NCBI RefSeq assembly: GCF_963678635.1 | Contig: NC_087066.1 | Span: forward strand, 44,255,624 to 44,319,623 | DNA length: 64,000 nucleotides | DNA from: Symsagittifera roscoffensis | Taxonomy: Eukaryota > Xenacoelomorpha > Acoela > Convolutidae | Reading direction: 5' to 3' | Shown here: positions 11,085-21,912 of the stretch, in pieces | Numbering within the stretch: position 1 is the stretch's first letter | Layout of the letters: the number at the start of each line of letters is the position of its first letter | The notes under the pieces: generated by a model | Database searches by the model: none | What the model was told of the DNA's origin: nothing | What the model saw: the letters and a program-made list of their open reading frames with translations, nothing else | Program-made: the position numbers and the translations under genes

Positions 11085-14000
11085 TTATTTTGAATCTTCT
11101 GTCGCTTCAGTTTTAGTTATCTCTGGGGGCGGCGCTTCTGCCGGGATGTTGTTTTGTGCCGCTGGAACCTCGGCTACTTTTTCTTCGTCTTTCGACGTGG
11201 GGGTGGGCGTGGGTGTTGGAGGAGATTTATTTGTGGGCTTAATGGGTATTTTTTCGTCTTCTTCTGGGGAACCGTCTTTTGAGTTTCGAGACATGTTGTC
11301 CAGCTGCACCTGACCTTTCGTTTCGTACGTCATAAAGAAGGTCAAAATCAATGCTAGTAACATACAACCTAAGTAGAGGCATGTTGCACCCAGCATGGTT
11401 TCCTGAAACAAAAACATCCAAATGCAACGATTATATTTCATATCTAACGAAACGAAATTGAATGCTTAAGTTTTTATTAAATTGAATGCTTAAGTGTCGA
11501 CTTTGTATACTCAACAAGCTCAATCAATTCTCACTAAAAGTCAAGAAAGTTTTTGAGCAATGTATCCCGGGAAGCAGTAGAGAAGCGGTCTCCGCCTCTT
11601 AATCAAAAAGTCGGATGTTTTGGCACTACCATGATCCGTCTGTTTTAAGCAGGGAGACAACAGCCGTTCTCCGTGAAGAGCTGAACATCCCATATATTGG
11701 ACATTTCCTTTGTGGATAAATCGTCTTAACATAACTAACTTCTGTTCCAGTAAAAAAAAACGCTTCAAAAAAATCTCAGCTCAATGTCAAGTTGATCGCA
11801 ATTTAGTCTGTCACATAGAACCGCAGTATCTCATGAAGCTTTTACTGAAAGCAGTTTTTTGAGAAAAGAAATGCATTGTTAATATTGTACAGGAATGCTT
11901 CATCAGCAAACCAATTTAGTTAGCTGACCTTGCTGAGGTATTGGGCGACGAAGGGGGTGATGATGACTCCGAACCTTCCGAACACGTCCAGGGCTCCAGA
12001 ACCCACTGAGCGAATGTAAGTGGGGAAGTACTAAACAAAATACAGGTCGGCGGTAGTATTCACATCGTCAACTGAGTAACACAACTGGATCAAGATACAG
12101 TATCTGTTGTATGTTGTATCTCTCATGATGTTTTAAAAATGTATCTTTCCAATATCTGGTCGAACAAAAGTTGTCATTGTCTTTGAAGTTACGAGTATAT
12201 CCCATTACTTATATATGTATCCTTATAAAAAAAAACCAAATGTAAATCTATAAGGTCAAAGTACCTCGTTGATGTAGAGAGTCATGATGTACCAACTAGC
12301 CGCACTGAACGACTTGCTTATCATCACAATCACAGTGAGCACAATCTCCCCCATGCAGAAGATGAGAGGCACTGCGAACACCACAGACACTGAGTTGGTC
12401 AGCATCATTCCCTTGATTCTGCCGAGACACTCTGCGGCCACGTAGGAGATGATGGCCCCGAAGCCCACCTCCAGATTGAAGATGGTGATCTTCAGGTACT
12501 CGTCGAACCCCATCGAATCACACTTCTCGCCTTAAATATCACACATTTTTTCAGCTATTAAAATTCTAACCTTCACTAGAGGTCTTCGTTGCCATTTTAC
12601 CGAATTTTTGAAAATTAAATTAAGAAATAACAACAAATTCACTATTTTGATTTTTTTTGCATGGATAAAAAGTCTAACAAAAAATATCGCACTACCGCAC
12701 TGAGATTTTTAAAACACTTTTTGGGGTTTTACTTTGCTGGAGGGGGCTATAGTGAGTAAGAGTAAACAAAATTGATTAACTCCGTTAAGAAAAATTGAAT
12801 CACTTCAGAGTTAAGAATGAAAAAACTTGAACTGAATAACTTTTCGTAAAACCTACATCTGATAACGCTATATAAAAATACAAAAAACATAGGCTCTTTT
12901 CCAGTTCCCATCTTTGATTTTTTGTGAAACTCAATATATGAAAGTCTCTTTGATATGACGTTTCATGTTATAAACTGCATTAAAACGTGTCAGCGTAAAC
13001 AGGTGAACAAATTCTTGTTCTAGCAACAACGTTTTCGTTCTAGCAAAAGAATTTTTGAATGGCTTTATTTCGTAAGGTATACGGGGGTGGGGAAACTTGG
13101 AAAAGGGCCGAAGCATACTCTTGGTCATGGTGGATGTGGCGACTATGCCATTGTGTTCTCCACAGTTGGAGGTGAGTGCCTTGTCCTGCAGTCGCTCAAA
13201 GTACAGCAACACCACTCCCATCGAGTTGAACTTGACCAGGAACCAAGAGGCAGCTATCACGAAGAACTGGATACACCTGGCCCTGTACTTGCACAGCTCC
13301 ATCACCGCCCCACGTCTCTCATTCGACATGTCTGCCGGCTGGCAATTACACATTATATCTTCAGTACATTTGCTTATATCAGGGCCGTGCGCAGAAGTTT
13401 TTAGAGTTTTTAAAATTTATATAAGGTCACCTAGAGGCCCAGCTAAAACTGAAGGCACCTGTTTGATAATTTTTGATTTTGTTGCACTGATGCGGGATGA
13501 AATAACTTTAAGACTGGGCTTCATTCAAAAATCTTAGTTGCTTCTCTGATAAATTAAGAGTGAAGGTTTTTGAGAATTTGGAAGCATAAGAGAATTATCC
13601 TAGAAAGAACAAATTTTTCGTACAAATTTTAGGGCGTAGCCTATTGTGCACAGTCTCCCACAACCTGTTGCCGATTAAACCCTTGACATCAGATTTGGCT
13701 GAGTAGTTTTCAAGAAGAGTCATGAAGTTTCAAAAAAAACGCACAAGAAATCAAAACATTCTTTTTCTGATGCGACCATAGCTTTTTTGTTCTCTCATTC
13801 TTTTCTCCCAAAATTTTTGTTCTCCCAAAATTATTCTCATCGTTTTTTTATCGAACCCCAATCTCAATTTTGGAAAAATTATTTTTGAGAAAATTCAAAA
13901 AGTTTTAAGAAAATCAGTCAAAAAATCTAATATTTGACTTTTCCGAGTACCCTATTTTTTTGTGGAAAAATTGCAGTATAGCCGTTTATACAAGGTTTAT

Positions 14001-16803
14001 TCACACAATCACACAATCTGTTTATTCGACTGAACTCAAAAATTCATATTTGGTTAGGTAATTTTCGAGAAGAGTCAAAACGTTTCAAAAAACCGTCCAA
14101 AAGTCACAAATGTGATTTCCGAGAACGATAATTTTAATGGTTAAAATAATTGGACATAGCCGCAAATGCAGGGAAAACTGTCAAACACTGTCAAAAACTT
14201 GATATTTGACTTTTTCCATGACGCTATATTTTTTTGAAACATTTTTGGGTCATAGTCGCTTATGCAGGATGCTTCAAACAATCTGATGTTTTATTAAAAA
14301 CGAAATCTCATATTCGGGAGAGTAGTTTTCGAGAGAAGTCAAAAATTTCAAAAATCGTTCAAAAAATCCAAAGTTTGACTACCAAAGTTTGAGAAAGTGT
14401 TCAAAAAACCTAATTTTGTCTTTTCCAAGAGTCGCAAGTTTTCCTGTAAAAAATTTGGGCGTAGCTGCTTATGCAGGGGAGCTTCTCTTAACCCGTTCTT
14501 TCGAATCAAATTATAACTCAGATTTGGGAGGGTGTTTTTCAAAAAACGGTCAAAAATTTTGACTTCTCTGAGAGCCATAAATTTTAGTGTAAAAAAGTTT
14601 GCGCGTAGCCGCTAATGCAAGGGAACCTCCCACAAGCCGCCCATTTTAAAAATCACAATCTCAGGATGGTAGTTTTTGAGCAATATCTTCCCCACGGATT
14701 TTTTCGGCTCTTTTCCAGTTTCCCCCCTTTCAACTTCAATTTTGAAAAGTCTATTTAACGTTGTCATAATGCAATGAAATTTAGCGTGGTGAAGACATCG
14801 ACAATTCTGAACAGATTTGTTCTTCATACTTTACAGCGAAACATCACGCATTTAGCCGTAATAACACGTAAAACAAACATAAGACTCGGTATTTTGAAAG
14901 GGGGAACTGGAAAAGAGCCATTTTTTCGAAGGCTCTAGATTGCGAGATATGGTAAATATATGCTAGAGGAATTTGCAGGCACATTGGGGAATGGCCGGTA
15001 TTTCCATAGGAATCATTTTTTAAAATATCGTTCATGTAGTATTTGAGAAAAGCTAATTTATTTGAGAAAAGTGAAAGATTTTTCCAAAGCGTCTCAAAAA
15101 ATTTATTTTGGCTTTTTTCTACGCCCTTCCACAACGTTTCAAAAAATTCCATTTTTTAAGTTGTCTTATTTGTTTTCATGGCTGATTGCGTGGTGTTACA
15201 ATACAAAGTATGAAGAAAAAATGTGCAAAATTTCCCTACAGTGAGACAACGTAAAAAGAATTTTTCAGAAAAAGAGCCTAAGGAGTCTATAGTGTCACCA
15301 AAAGTTCGACAAGAGATTTTAACCCACATATTTTTTCTTCGAAAGATTTTGGCATTTTTATAAGTGAATTTATCAACCTCAAGATAGTGATATGTTTCCT
15401 CGTCCAGTGTTTTGTCAAATTTCCTCAGTACTTTGATGACACCCTTGTGATTTCCCGTCAGCAACAGATATCTGGGACTTTCAGGAACAAAGGCAGCTAC
15501 AAAGAAGCTAGATACAATAACAAGAATCGATGACGCAATAATATACCACTTCCAGCCGTCTGTAAGAGGTAAAATGAACATGGCCAGTGTCGACGCCAAA
15601 ATAGTACCAATAAATGCAGCAAAAAATATGATCAACGTTGCAAATGAACGACTCTTTGCATTCACCATCTCTGTTGCGTAAGTTACGGGAAGGAACGCTC
15701 CGCCGACACCCACGCCCGTCAGTAAACGAAGAATGACATACGGAACTAAGCTGTTTGAAAAACTAGTGCAAATACCAAACACTCCAATCCACAAGAGCAT
15801 AATGATTAGCGTGTCTTTCCGACCATATTTGTCGGCAACAGTCCCCCAAAATAAAGATCCGACAAGAGCGCCTACATAAAGAGATGAGGTACTCATAGCT
15901 TCCTGAAGACCTGTCAGTTTCCATTCGCAAAGGAGTGTGGGACCAAGAAGGATACCCACTTCTGTTTCCATGACGTCAGCTATAGTCACTATGGACAAGA
16001 TGATGATGACTATGTAGTGGTAGCAGCGGAATCCAATTTTGTCCAGCAGTTCATCCAGGGATATCGTTTGCATTGGGGGGCTAAAATTGGTTGAGAATTT
16101 AATTATTATGAGCATATTTTTGTTCTTCATAGTATATAGCGAGAAAATATGGATTTGGACATAATAGCGTGCATAAGGGTTATCAAAGTAAAAAAAATAG
16201 CCAAAAAGAGCCAAAAATGGTGGTGAGTGAATGGTCTCTAATTGTCTTGATCTTCCAAAAAATTTCGCATTTGCCTACATTACTTGTTTGCTTTTCTTTC
16301 AACCCACTATTATGGCAGTTATGAAAGTATAGCTTTCTATTGTTATACATGTTGTCTTTGATGGCTCCATAGTCTGGGGGAGGTGGGTCACTTCCACCCG
16401 CACCCACCATCTCCTCCGGATCCGGCCGACCGGCCGTCTTTTTTCTGAAACACAGAATATCTGATAAAAACCAGTCTTGTAAATTGTTGGAGAACTTCGG
16501 GAGCCATATGCTCTTTTTGCTGACATATTTTGCTCTTTGACCCCTCATAATAGAATTTTCTTAGTGATGCATGCCGAAAACAAAAATTGATCGTATTTCA
16601 AATATCACAAGGATGGATGCTAACGATTTTAGATCGGCCCCACTATATAATCCTACTGATTGGAGTGACCCTGCATTATCTTGAAGCTGCCGAGTACTGG
16701 TTGCATCGTCGAGGTCAGCGGTCGGCTTATGCTCCGGATCCTTCTCGATGTCGGAGTCATCTCGATCGCCTAGCTCGTACCTTTCCGAATGCTCTTCTGC
16801 CAT
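11085..16803 (-). CDS. SVOP/SV2-like MFS transporter, seven exons, 627 aa
   Basis: Complement of exons 16625-16803, 16349-16444, 15378-16080, 13119-13338, 12265-12530, 11929-12030 and 11085-11402. They total 1884 nt with matching phases at every GT-AG junction. The protein is a 12-TM major facilitator of the SVOP/SV2/SLC22-like group; the substrate is unknown. Residues 1-92 are a hydrophilic acidic cytosolic tail. Exon 3 (about 93-326) carries TM1-6 with the family marks DELLDKIGFR, the loop 2-3 motif ADKYGRKD, RLLTGVGVGGAF and FVPESPRYLLL. Exon 4 has TM7, exon 5 YLKITIF to the LGRIKG loop and TM8-10, exon 6 YFPTYIRSVG and FGRFGVIITPFVAQY, exon 7 TM12 and YETKG. A Pro/Thr/Glu/Lys-rich tail of about 75 residues follows. 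The start ATG has a good context (aaaATGG). The exon 1 donor (tc|gttagc) is weak but is the only phase-compatible one I found; a missed small exon in the 2-kb intron 13339-15377 cannot be excluded. The gene appears intact. Confidence 0.88.
12892..13109. mobile_element. MITE, GGCTCTTTTCC terminal inverted repeats, copy B
   Basis: A 218-bp non-coding element starts 'ggctcttttccagttccc' and ends 'ggggaaacttggaaaagggcc', giving imperfect inverted ends of about 25 bp. Flanking 8-mers aaaacata (12884-12891) and gaagcata (13110-13117) match at 6 of 8, suggesting a decayed 8-bp target duplication. It lies in the transporter intron between exons 4 and 5, with its right flank overlapping the exon 4 splice donor. 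Confidence 0.7.
13600..14660. repeat. Degenerate tandem array, 'gcgtagccgcttatgcag' unit
   Basis: Imperfect units of roughly 100-210 bp carry 'gtagccgcttatgcaggg' variants (near 13632, 13975, 14153, 14251, 14461 and 14606). Between them are 'gattgaac..aatctcagatttgg.agagtagtttt', 'aaaaacggtcaaaaa' and 'gagagccataaatttt'. It is in the transporter intron. Related arrays lie in both copies of the 5-kb duplicated unit. Confidence 0.7.
14706..14919. mobile_element. MITE, GGCTCTTTTCC terminal inverted repeats, copy A
   Basis: A 214-bp element has nearly perfect inverted ends ('ggctcttttccagtttcccc' / 'ggggaactggaaaagagcc') and an exact 8-bp target duplication, attttttc, at 14698-14705 and 14920-14927. 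There is no coding capacity. An 8-bp duplication fits hAT-like or other 8-bp-TSD transposases; the autonomous partner is not in the window. Confidence 0.85.
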
Positions 16804-17532
16804 TTTACAATACAAAACAATTCGAAGTTTTATCCCGAATGACGTGAATAAATGATGTGTAATGTGTGATTAAAAGTGATAAGCATTGAAGCCATGTAAT
16901 AATACAAAGATTGAAGCTTTTTCAAGCACGAGAAAATAACTCAAATGAGCTTAGGTAGAACGTAGTTGCGTGAACAACAATTCAGATCATTCACAACTTC
17001 TACGCACGAGAGTTTACAGCCATAAAAATTTTGAGGAAAACTGATATATTAACACGAGCTTCAATAGTGACCTTTGTTTTGGTTGCTAACTTCTGTGTCC
17101 GTGGTTTTAAATAACTATGAATAAAGTCACGTGACTTTTCAGAAGGTCTACTACCGCCTGTAATTATTGTTCCATTTACATCAAGTGTCGACCACGAAGT
17201 GACTGGAAGGAATTATGGAGTAGCGTGGTGTTTTTGCCCAATTTCGGAACCTCACGGCTCTTCGGCTTTTCCCACTCATGAGGTGGGGTAATAAAAAAGA
17301 ACTAAAAAACCATGCATTAAACAATAAGTTGCCGTGAGGTGGGAAAATATCCAAAAAACTTAGGGGCTCCTCAAAAAAGCAGTCCTATTTTTCCACCCAC
17401 CTTCTTAAACTGCTTTCGAAAAATTTCAATTTTTGATAGAAAGTTAAAAGTAACAATATTGGGAGAGTACACTCAACTAAATTTTTTCGTATGTTTCTGT
17501 CTCCTTATAAATCAGATAGATAGTTGAGATCA
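16804..17532. other. 5' flank of the transporter gene
   Basis: No gene recognised. It should contain the transporter promoter and 5' UTR on the minus strand, but I see no convincing TATA box. Short pieces at 17255-17350 ('ctcttcggcttttcccac..gaggtggggtaa' and 'gtgaggtgggaaaat') resemble eroded ends of the element family at 17533-18302. Confidence 0.4.
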
Positions 17533-17716
17533 TTTTCTTTTCTCTCCACCTGCAAATTTTACTGTTCTCACCAACCGATTGCTATGAAAATGGACATGCG
17601 GACTAGTTAGGCCAAGACAAACATATTTAGTCTCTATATTCAACTTTGTGAAACCACTCATAACACCATAAAATTGATGCTCATAAGAGGTGGGGGGGGG
17701 GGGGAGAAAAAGAGCC
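17533..17716. mobile_element. MITE-like element, GGCTCTTTTTCC family, copy a
   Basis: Begins 'cttttctctccacctgcaaa' and ends 'aggtggggg..gagaaaaagagcc'. The interior ('gactagttaggcca..aca.acatattt.gtct') is shared with the next two copies. Its left end is the most eroded of the three. Confidence 0.65.
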
Positions 17717-17727
17717 GATAGCTCATG

Positions 17728-17920
17728 GGCTCTTTTTCCTTCCCCCCCCCCCCACCTGCAAATTTTTATATTTGAAGTTGCCGTTCACTTTGTCCGATTG
17801 TCATGCAGACTAATTAGGCCATAACAAGCATATTTGGTCTTCATAATTAACCTTGTAAAACCACTCGTTAGACCATAAAATTCATGTTTCAGTGAGGTGG
17901 GGGGAAATGGAAAAAGAGCC
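17728..17920. mobile_element. MITE-like element, GGCTCTTTTTCC family, copy b
   Basis: A 193-bp element runs from 'ggctctttttccttcccc' to 'ggggaaatggaaaaagagcc', giving clear terminal inverted repeats of about 25 bp including a C-run/G-run. Flanking 8-mers agctcatg and tccacatg match at only 5 of 8. Confidence 0.75.
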
Positions 17921-18103
17921 TCCACATGTATTCAATTTTTTTGTACATGCTCCAGTTTTTTTGTTCCTTACAACTTTTACTTTTATTCACAGTCAGATGA
18001 CTGAACCCTTTTTTCAATAACTGATCCAATTTTGAAGATACTTTTAATCCTTGGAAATGTGAATCCTTTTCAATTGATAGTTCAATTACTGAAACCAATT
18101 TTT

Positions 18104-18302
18104 GGCTCTTTTTCCTTCCCCCCCCCACCTACAAATTTTTATATTTGAAGTTTTTGTTCACTTTGTCCTATTGTCGTGAAAATTGACATGCAGACTAATT
18201 AGGCCATAACAAGCATATTTGGTCTTCATAATTAACCTTGTAAAATTACTCGTTAGACCATAAAATTGATGCTTGTGTGAGGTGGGGGAAAGGAAAAAGA
18301 GC
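18104..18302. mobile_element. MITE-like element, GGCTCTTTTTCC family, copy c
   Basis: A 199-bp direct copy of 17728-17920 shares the interior 'gactaattaggccataacaa' and 'tggtcttcataattaacctt'. It ends '..gggggaaaggaaaaagagc'. The three copies in one direction within 0.8 kb suggest local amplification. Confidence 0.75.
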
Positions 18303-18694
18303 TTTAATCTGGTGTATCTCTACATCTCTAGATTTTCGTCAATTTTGCCAATTCTCAAAAAAAAATTAGCTAAATGTATGATTGATGTGCCACATGAAAC
18401 CATGTTCCGCTTTATTTATGGGATTGATATCTGCATTTTTTTTTGCATTACAATGCCATCAATCTTCCCATAACGTCAAACGAAATTTCGTTACTGATCC
18501 AAAGTTAATGCAGCAGTTATCCTCGTGCAAAAAACTTATTTTAAAGCAAAAAATGTTCAAGTCATTTTTGTTTTCTACACTAAAACTCAATTTTATCATT
18601 TCGCACTTTTTCACCAAATTCCTTTCCACGTGGGAAATTGAAGTGCAAAATGCAACTTCCAGTCCTATCGAAAATTGGAGACAAAAATCAACCG
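18303..18694. other. Spacer between MITE copy c and the LTR element
   Basis: AT-rich sequence with a frame from about 18382 to 18702 that has no recognisable family. It is probably non-coding. Confidence 0.4.
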
Positions 18695-18959
18695 TGTGGT
18701 AGAGTAACTGTAGCTACAGTAACTTGAGAGGTCCATATCGTAATCTTTATACATATATTTTGTTAGTATTTATTCAAGGTCATAATGTGCTGACCTTAAT
18801 ATAAGAAGACTGAGATTCAGTCTGCCGTACGTAGCTACGGAAACAGTTATCCGCACTTATCTTGTGCCTGGTTGTAAAAGACTAAGTTTATACTAAATTT
18901 ACGGTTCGAAATCTTATCAGTTTTCAATCAGAAGTATAGTTATCCTTGTTGGTATCACA
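18695..18959 (+). repeat. 5' LTR of LTR retrotransposon copy 1
   Basis: A 265-bp sequence starts 'tgtggtagagtaactg' and ends 'ttggtatcaca'. It aligns with the 5' LTR of copy 2 (49391-49647). It is directly followed by 'tggtgcagccagcag', the likely primer-binding site. The 3' LTR is not seen: the element runs into the assembly gap. Confidence 0.75.
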
Positions 18960-19129
18960 TGGTGCAGCCAGCAGAATTCTTGTCTCAAGATAACAGAACT
19001 GACATGAGTATTCTTGTTTTCTGGACTTGAGCAAACTGACCCGCCCTGGATTCTCTGAATTCTCTGACCCGCCCTGGAACTTTAAAATTTGATTTGACCA
19101 ACGTTTACTAGCAGTGACGGTCAAAGAAA

Positions 19130-20129
19130 AAGGAATCCCAGACATACTAATGGAGATCTCAAAACCAGTCATAGAAGAGCCAGTTCCTTGACCAGAGATA
19201 CCAAGAACAGGTGAAGATGAACAAGCAGTAACGGATAAGGAATCAAAAGGTGAGCTAGCGAGAGACAGAGTTCTGTTCGAGAACGAAGAAAGAACAGAAC
19301 GAGGACCTAAAGTCGGTCACAATGGGTATTATAACGAAGTTCAAAAACGACTTGCTTCGAGACTTTTCCTAGCTGTGGGTACTGAAAGGAAGAAAAGATT
19401 TGCTCAGAAAAACCCACATAGGGCGGTTTCCAAACTCGAGCTTAGACAAATTAAGGATTTTGACTATACCATTGGCAGGAAAAAATTAAAAGTGTCACGT
19501 ACGCAAGGTACAAGTTGTTCCTTAGATCTCAAAAAATGGGAGAGAGTTTGGAACTCTTTCATGCAGCTCTAACTGCACAGGCAGCGAAAGCGGAGCTAGG
19601 CACACTGGAAGACAAAATACTTAGAGACTTATTCATTTCGAAGATGAAAAACACAGTATTACAAAATAAAATAACGTTAGAAATTTTCACACCAGAAGAA
19701 GTTCTTAAAAGAGCTTAAAAGTTCGAACAGAGTAAACAAACGACACAAGCGTTTCAAAATTCACACGTCAATAGTGCAACTGCAGGCCATCTGTCTGAGT
19801 CACCTATTAAAATAAAGCAGGAACCCATTATGGCAGTAGGCAATATAGGTCAAAACAATAGACGATCGGACCAGGAACAGTATAATTGGAAGACAAACGA
19901 AACCAGAAACAATGCAAGCCCCAGCGCAGACCAGAAACAGAGTGCCAGATGTGGGAGGGCCTCTGTGGAGGGAAACCTCAAGAGTTGCCCAGTAATTGGG
20001 TCATGTAAGAACTGTAACAAGTCATGTAAGAACTGTAACAAATCCGACCATTTCGCTAAGATGTGCCGGTCACAACAAATAAACGAAGTGACGGAAGCAG
20101 AACAAGTACAGACAAAGAAAGTAAAGTGA
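19130..20129 (+). pseudogene. gag remnant, LTR element copy 1
   Basis: Frames aligned with copy 2 encode an acidic N-terminal part, a charged central domain (FEQSKQTTQAF near 19720-19755) and a nucleocapsid zinc knuckle of the CX2CX4HX4C type ending HFAKMC at about 20025-20066. The reading is broken by at least three frameshifts or stops. A 21-bp tandem duplication (20001-20021 and 20022-20042) has doubled the SCKNCNK part of the knuckle. Confidence 0.7.
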
Positions 20130-20299
20130 TTCAAAAATTTGATTCTTGTGATGAATTCGAGATCATGCCAATCGAAACTGATTATACATCAGTCGAGCAA
20201 ATCAAAGATTATATCCAAAATTGGCTAGCAAATGAGGATTCAAGCATTCAGGTTGGAAAAAGCCACAGAATAGCAAAAAGATGGATATACGCAGGAACC

Positions 20300-20511
20300 C
20301 CCAGTCAAAAGAGATAAAAGCACTAAAAGTGTTGGTCAGAACTGATCATCAAATTATCAATATGACCATAGATACGGGGAGCCCAGTATCTTTCTTAAAC
20401 TCAGCAACAACAAAGCAAATACTGGAGGAATCCCTCAATACAAAATTCGTTCCAGCGGAAAGACTAAACCTGTCAGCGCATTTTTTTGATTATGAACAAA
20501 CCCGATTTTGA
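20300..20511 (+). pseudogene. Retropepsin-like protease remnant, LTR copy 1
   Basis: Contains the aspartic protease active-site motif DTGSPVSFL (about 20370-20397), preceded by VLVRTDHQIINMTI. The homologous frame in copy 2 has the same motif. It lies downstream of gag and upstream of RT, as in Ty3/gypsy pol. The frame is not continuous with its neighbours. Confidence 0.7.
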
Positions 20512-20799
20512 TATTGGGAGCGCTTACATTAGATATTCGATCAGCAGGATGGGAGGTAAAACAAGCATCGTTTCTAAGACCAGAACACCGTACAAGAAGC
20601 ATTCTGTGTCTGGATTTACAAAGCAAAGTGGGATTACACACAACGCAGAAACCAGCACCCAAGAAAAGATCGAGGTTCAACGTACTACTCTGCGAGCAGT
20701 CAACAGAGTAGAAACAACAATTTTACCTTAGTTTTAAAGACCTATTTAAACGCCAAGGTGAATCAAAAAATCAAGTTAAGAGTACAAAGTTAGTTTAAG

Positions 20800-21440
20800 G
20801 TCCACCAAGCCCAATACAAGAAAAGGGTAGAAGAATACCCATTCACATTCAATACAAAGTCCAATCGGAACTCACAAAATGAATTGCTATTGGAAGGACA
20901 TACAGAAACTAGACAAATGTACTAGCGATTGTTTGCTCGCTCCTATAGTTATTACTGCGAAGAAAGACGATTCCATAAAACTGGCATTGGATGTCAAACC
21001 TTTTAATAGACAATTGTACAATGAAAGTACCAAATGCCAAACGTCGATGAGATAGTGGAAGGGGTGAGTCAAATCGTAACAGCGAAAACAACCGGAACGC
21101 TGTTTTTCACGGTATTGGACTTGAAATATGCATATAGTACTGAAGTTAACTAATGAAACAGCTAAAAAATGCATTTTCAATTTTGTAGGGGGAAAAGCAA
21201 CGGGGACATAAAAAAAGGTCCTTGCAGGGTTCTATGTGCTAGCCTACATGCCAGCAGAGTTTCAAAATGCTATGGATTGAGCAAAAAACCATGCTAGAAT
21301 CACGTTTTGCTTTCTGGATGATATTTTAATCGTCTCAAAAGGAGAAAAAAAAGGAACACGAAAAGTTGGTTCTCGAGGTCTTTAGAATTTTCTAAGTGCG
21401 AGTTCTTTCAGACGGAAGTGCACTGGCTCGGTGACTAATT
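20800..21440 (+). pseudogene. Reverse transcriptase remnant, LTR copy 1
   Basis: Recognisable pieces in shifting frames: KLDKCTSDCLLAPIVITAKK (about 20908-20966), LALDVKPFNRQ, the FFTVLDLKYAYS segment carrying the first catalytic Asp (about 21102-21137), and CFLDDILIVSKGE with the catalytic Asp pair (about 21307-21347), then SKCEFFQTEVHWLG. Several stops make it non-functional. Confidence 0.75.
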
Positions 21441-21479
21441 ATCAGAAAAAGGTAACAGAAAAAACTTTTCCAATGAACT

Positions 21480-21712
21480 AGGATGATAAAAAGAGGAACA
21501 TCAAACCGGACAGATTTAGCGAGCTCGGACTCAAGCATACCCCATACCGAGAGGAAGGCGATGAAAAAATACAGCAAAGCGAATCCAGAAACCAGGACTT
21601 CCACGTCAACTGACAAAACGGTGTCGTGGTTAGTTTCGTTTTGGAACATCATCGTAGCAGAGAGGACGGACAAACCGTGGAACATGTTAGAAGGCCAATT
21701 CAGAGATGATCA
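21480..21712 (+). pseudogene. pol linker region remnant, LTR copy 1
   Basis: MIKRGTSNRTDLASSD onward aligns with 53268-53483 of copy 2 (MIKRGTPNRSD). In copy 2 that segment lies between RNase H and integrase, so RNase H is deleted here. The frame ends at the run of Ns. Confidence 0.7.
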
Positions 21713-21912
21713 NNNNNNNNNNNNNNNNNNNNNNNNNNNNNNNNNNNNNNNNNNNNNNNNNNNNNNNNNNNNNNNNNNNNNNNNNNNNNNNNNNNNNNNN
21801 NNNNNNNNNNNNNNNNNNNNNNNNNNNNNNNNNNNNNNNNNNNNNNNNNNNNNNNNNNNNNNNNNNNNNNNNNNNNNNNNNNNNNNNNNNNNNNNNNNNN
21901 NNNNNNNNNNNN
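21713..21912. other. Assembly gap, 200 N
   Basis: Exactly 200 undefined bases. LTR element sequence on its left is replaced by a minus-strand Penelope-like element on its right, so the true distance and join are unknown. Confidence 1.

Larger units (their letters stand above)
18695..21712 (+). mobile_element. LTR retrotransposon copy 1, truncated by an assembly gap
   Basis: Ty3/gypsy-like element in the order 5' LTR, gag, protease, RT, then downstream pol sequence. It carries frameshifts and stops throughout and is inactive. Compared with copy 2 it lacks about 1 kb between the end of RT and 21480 (RNase H). It retains the RT catalytic segment that copy 2 has lost. A 30-bp internal duplication ('tctctgacccgccctggaa') sits in its leader at about 19035-19080. 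Confidence 0.8.

Noticed and set aside
11585-11650. tRNA-like words ('gcctcttaatcaaaaagtcgg') in a transporter intron
   Set aside because: No B-box and no foldable acceptor or T-stem, so not reported as a tRNA.
13087-13537. Plus-strand frames of 105 and 146 codons
   Set aside because: Antisense shadows of transporter exon 4.
15156-15377. Continuation of transporter exon 3 past 15378
   Set aside because: The frame stays open but the sequence after the donor (gag|gttgat) loses transporter character, and exon 4 continues in phase from the donor.
16183-16548. 121-codon minus-strand frame upstream of the transporter
   Set aside because: Only its middle (16349-16444) is coding; the rest runs into introns on both sides, as splice sites and phases show.
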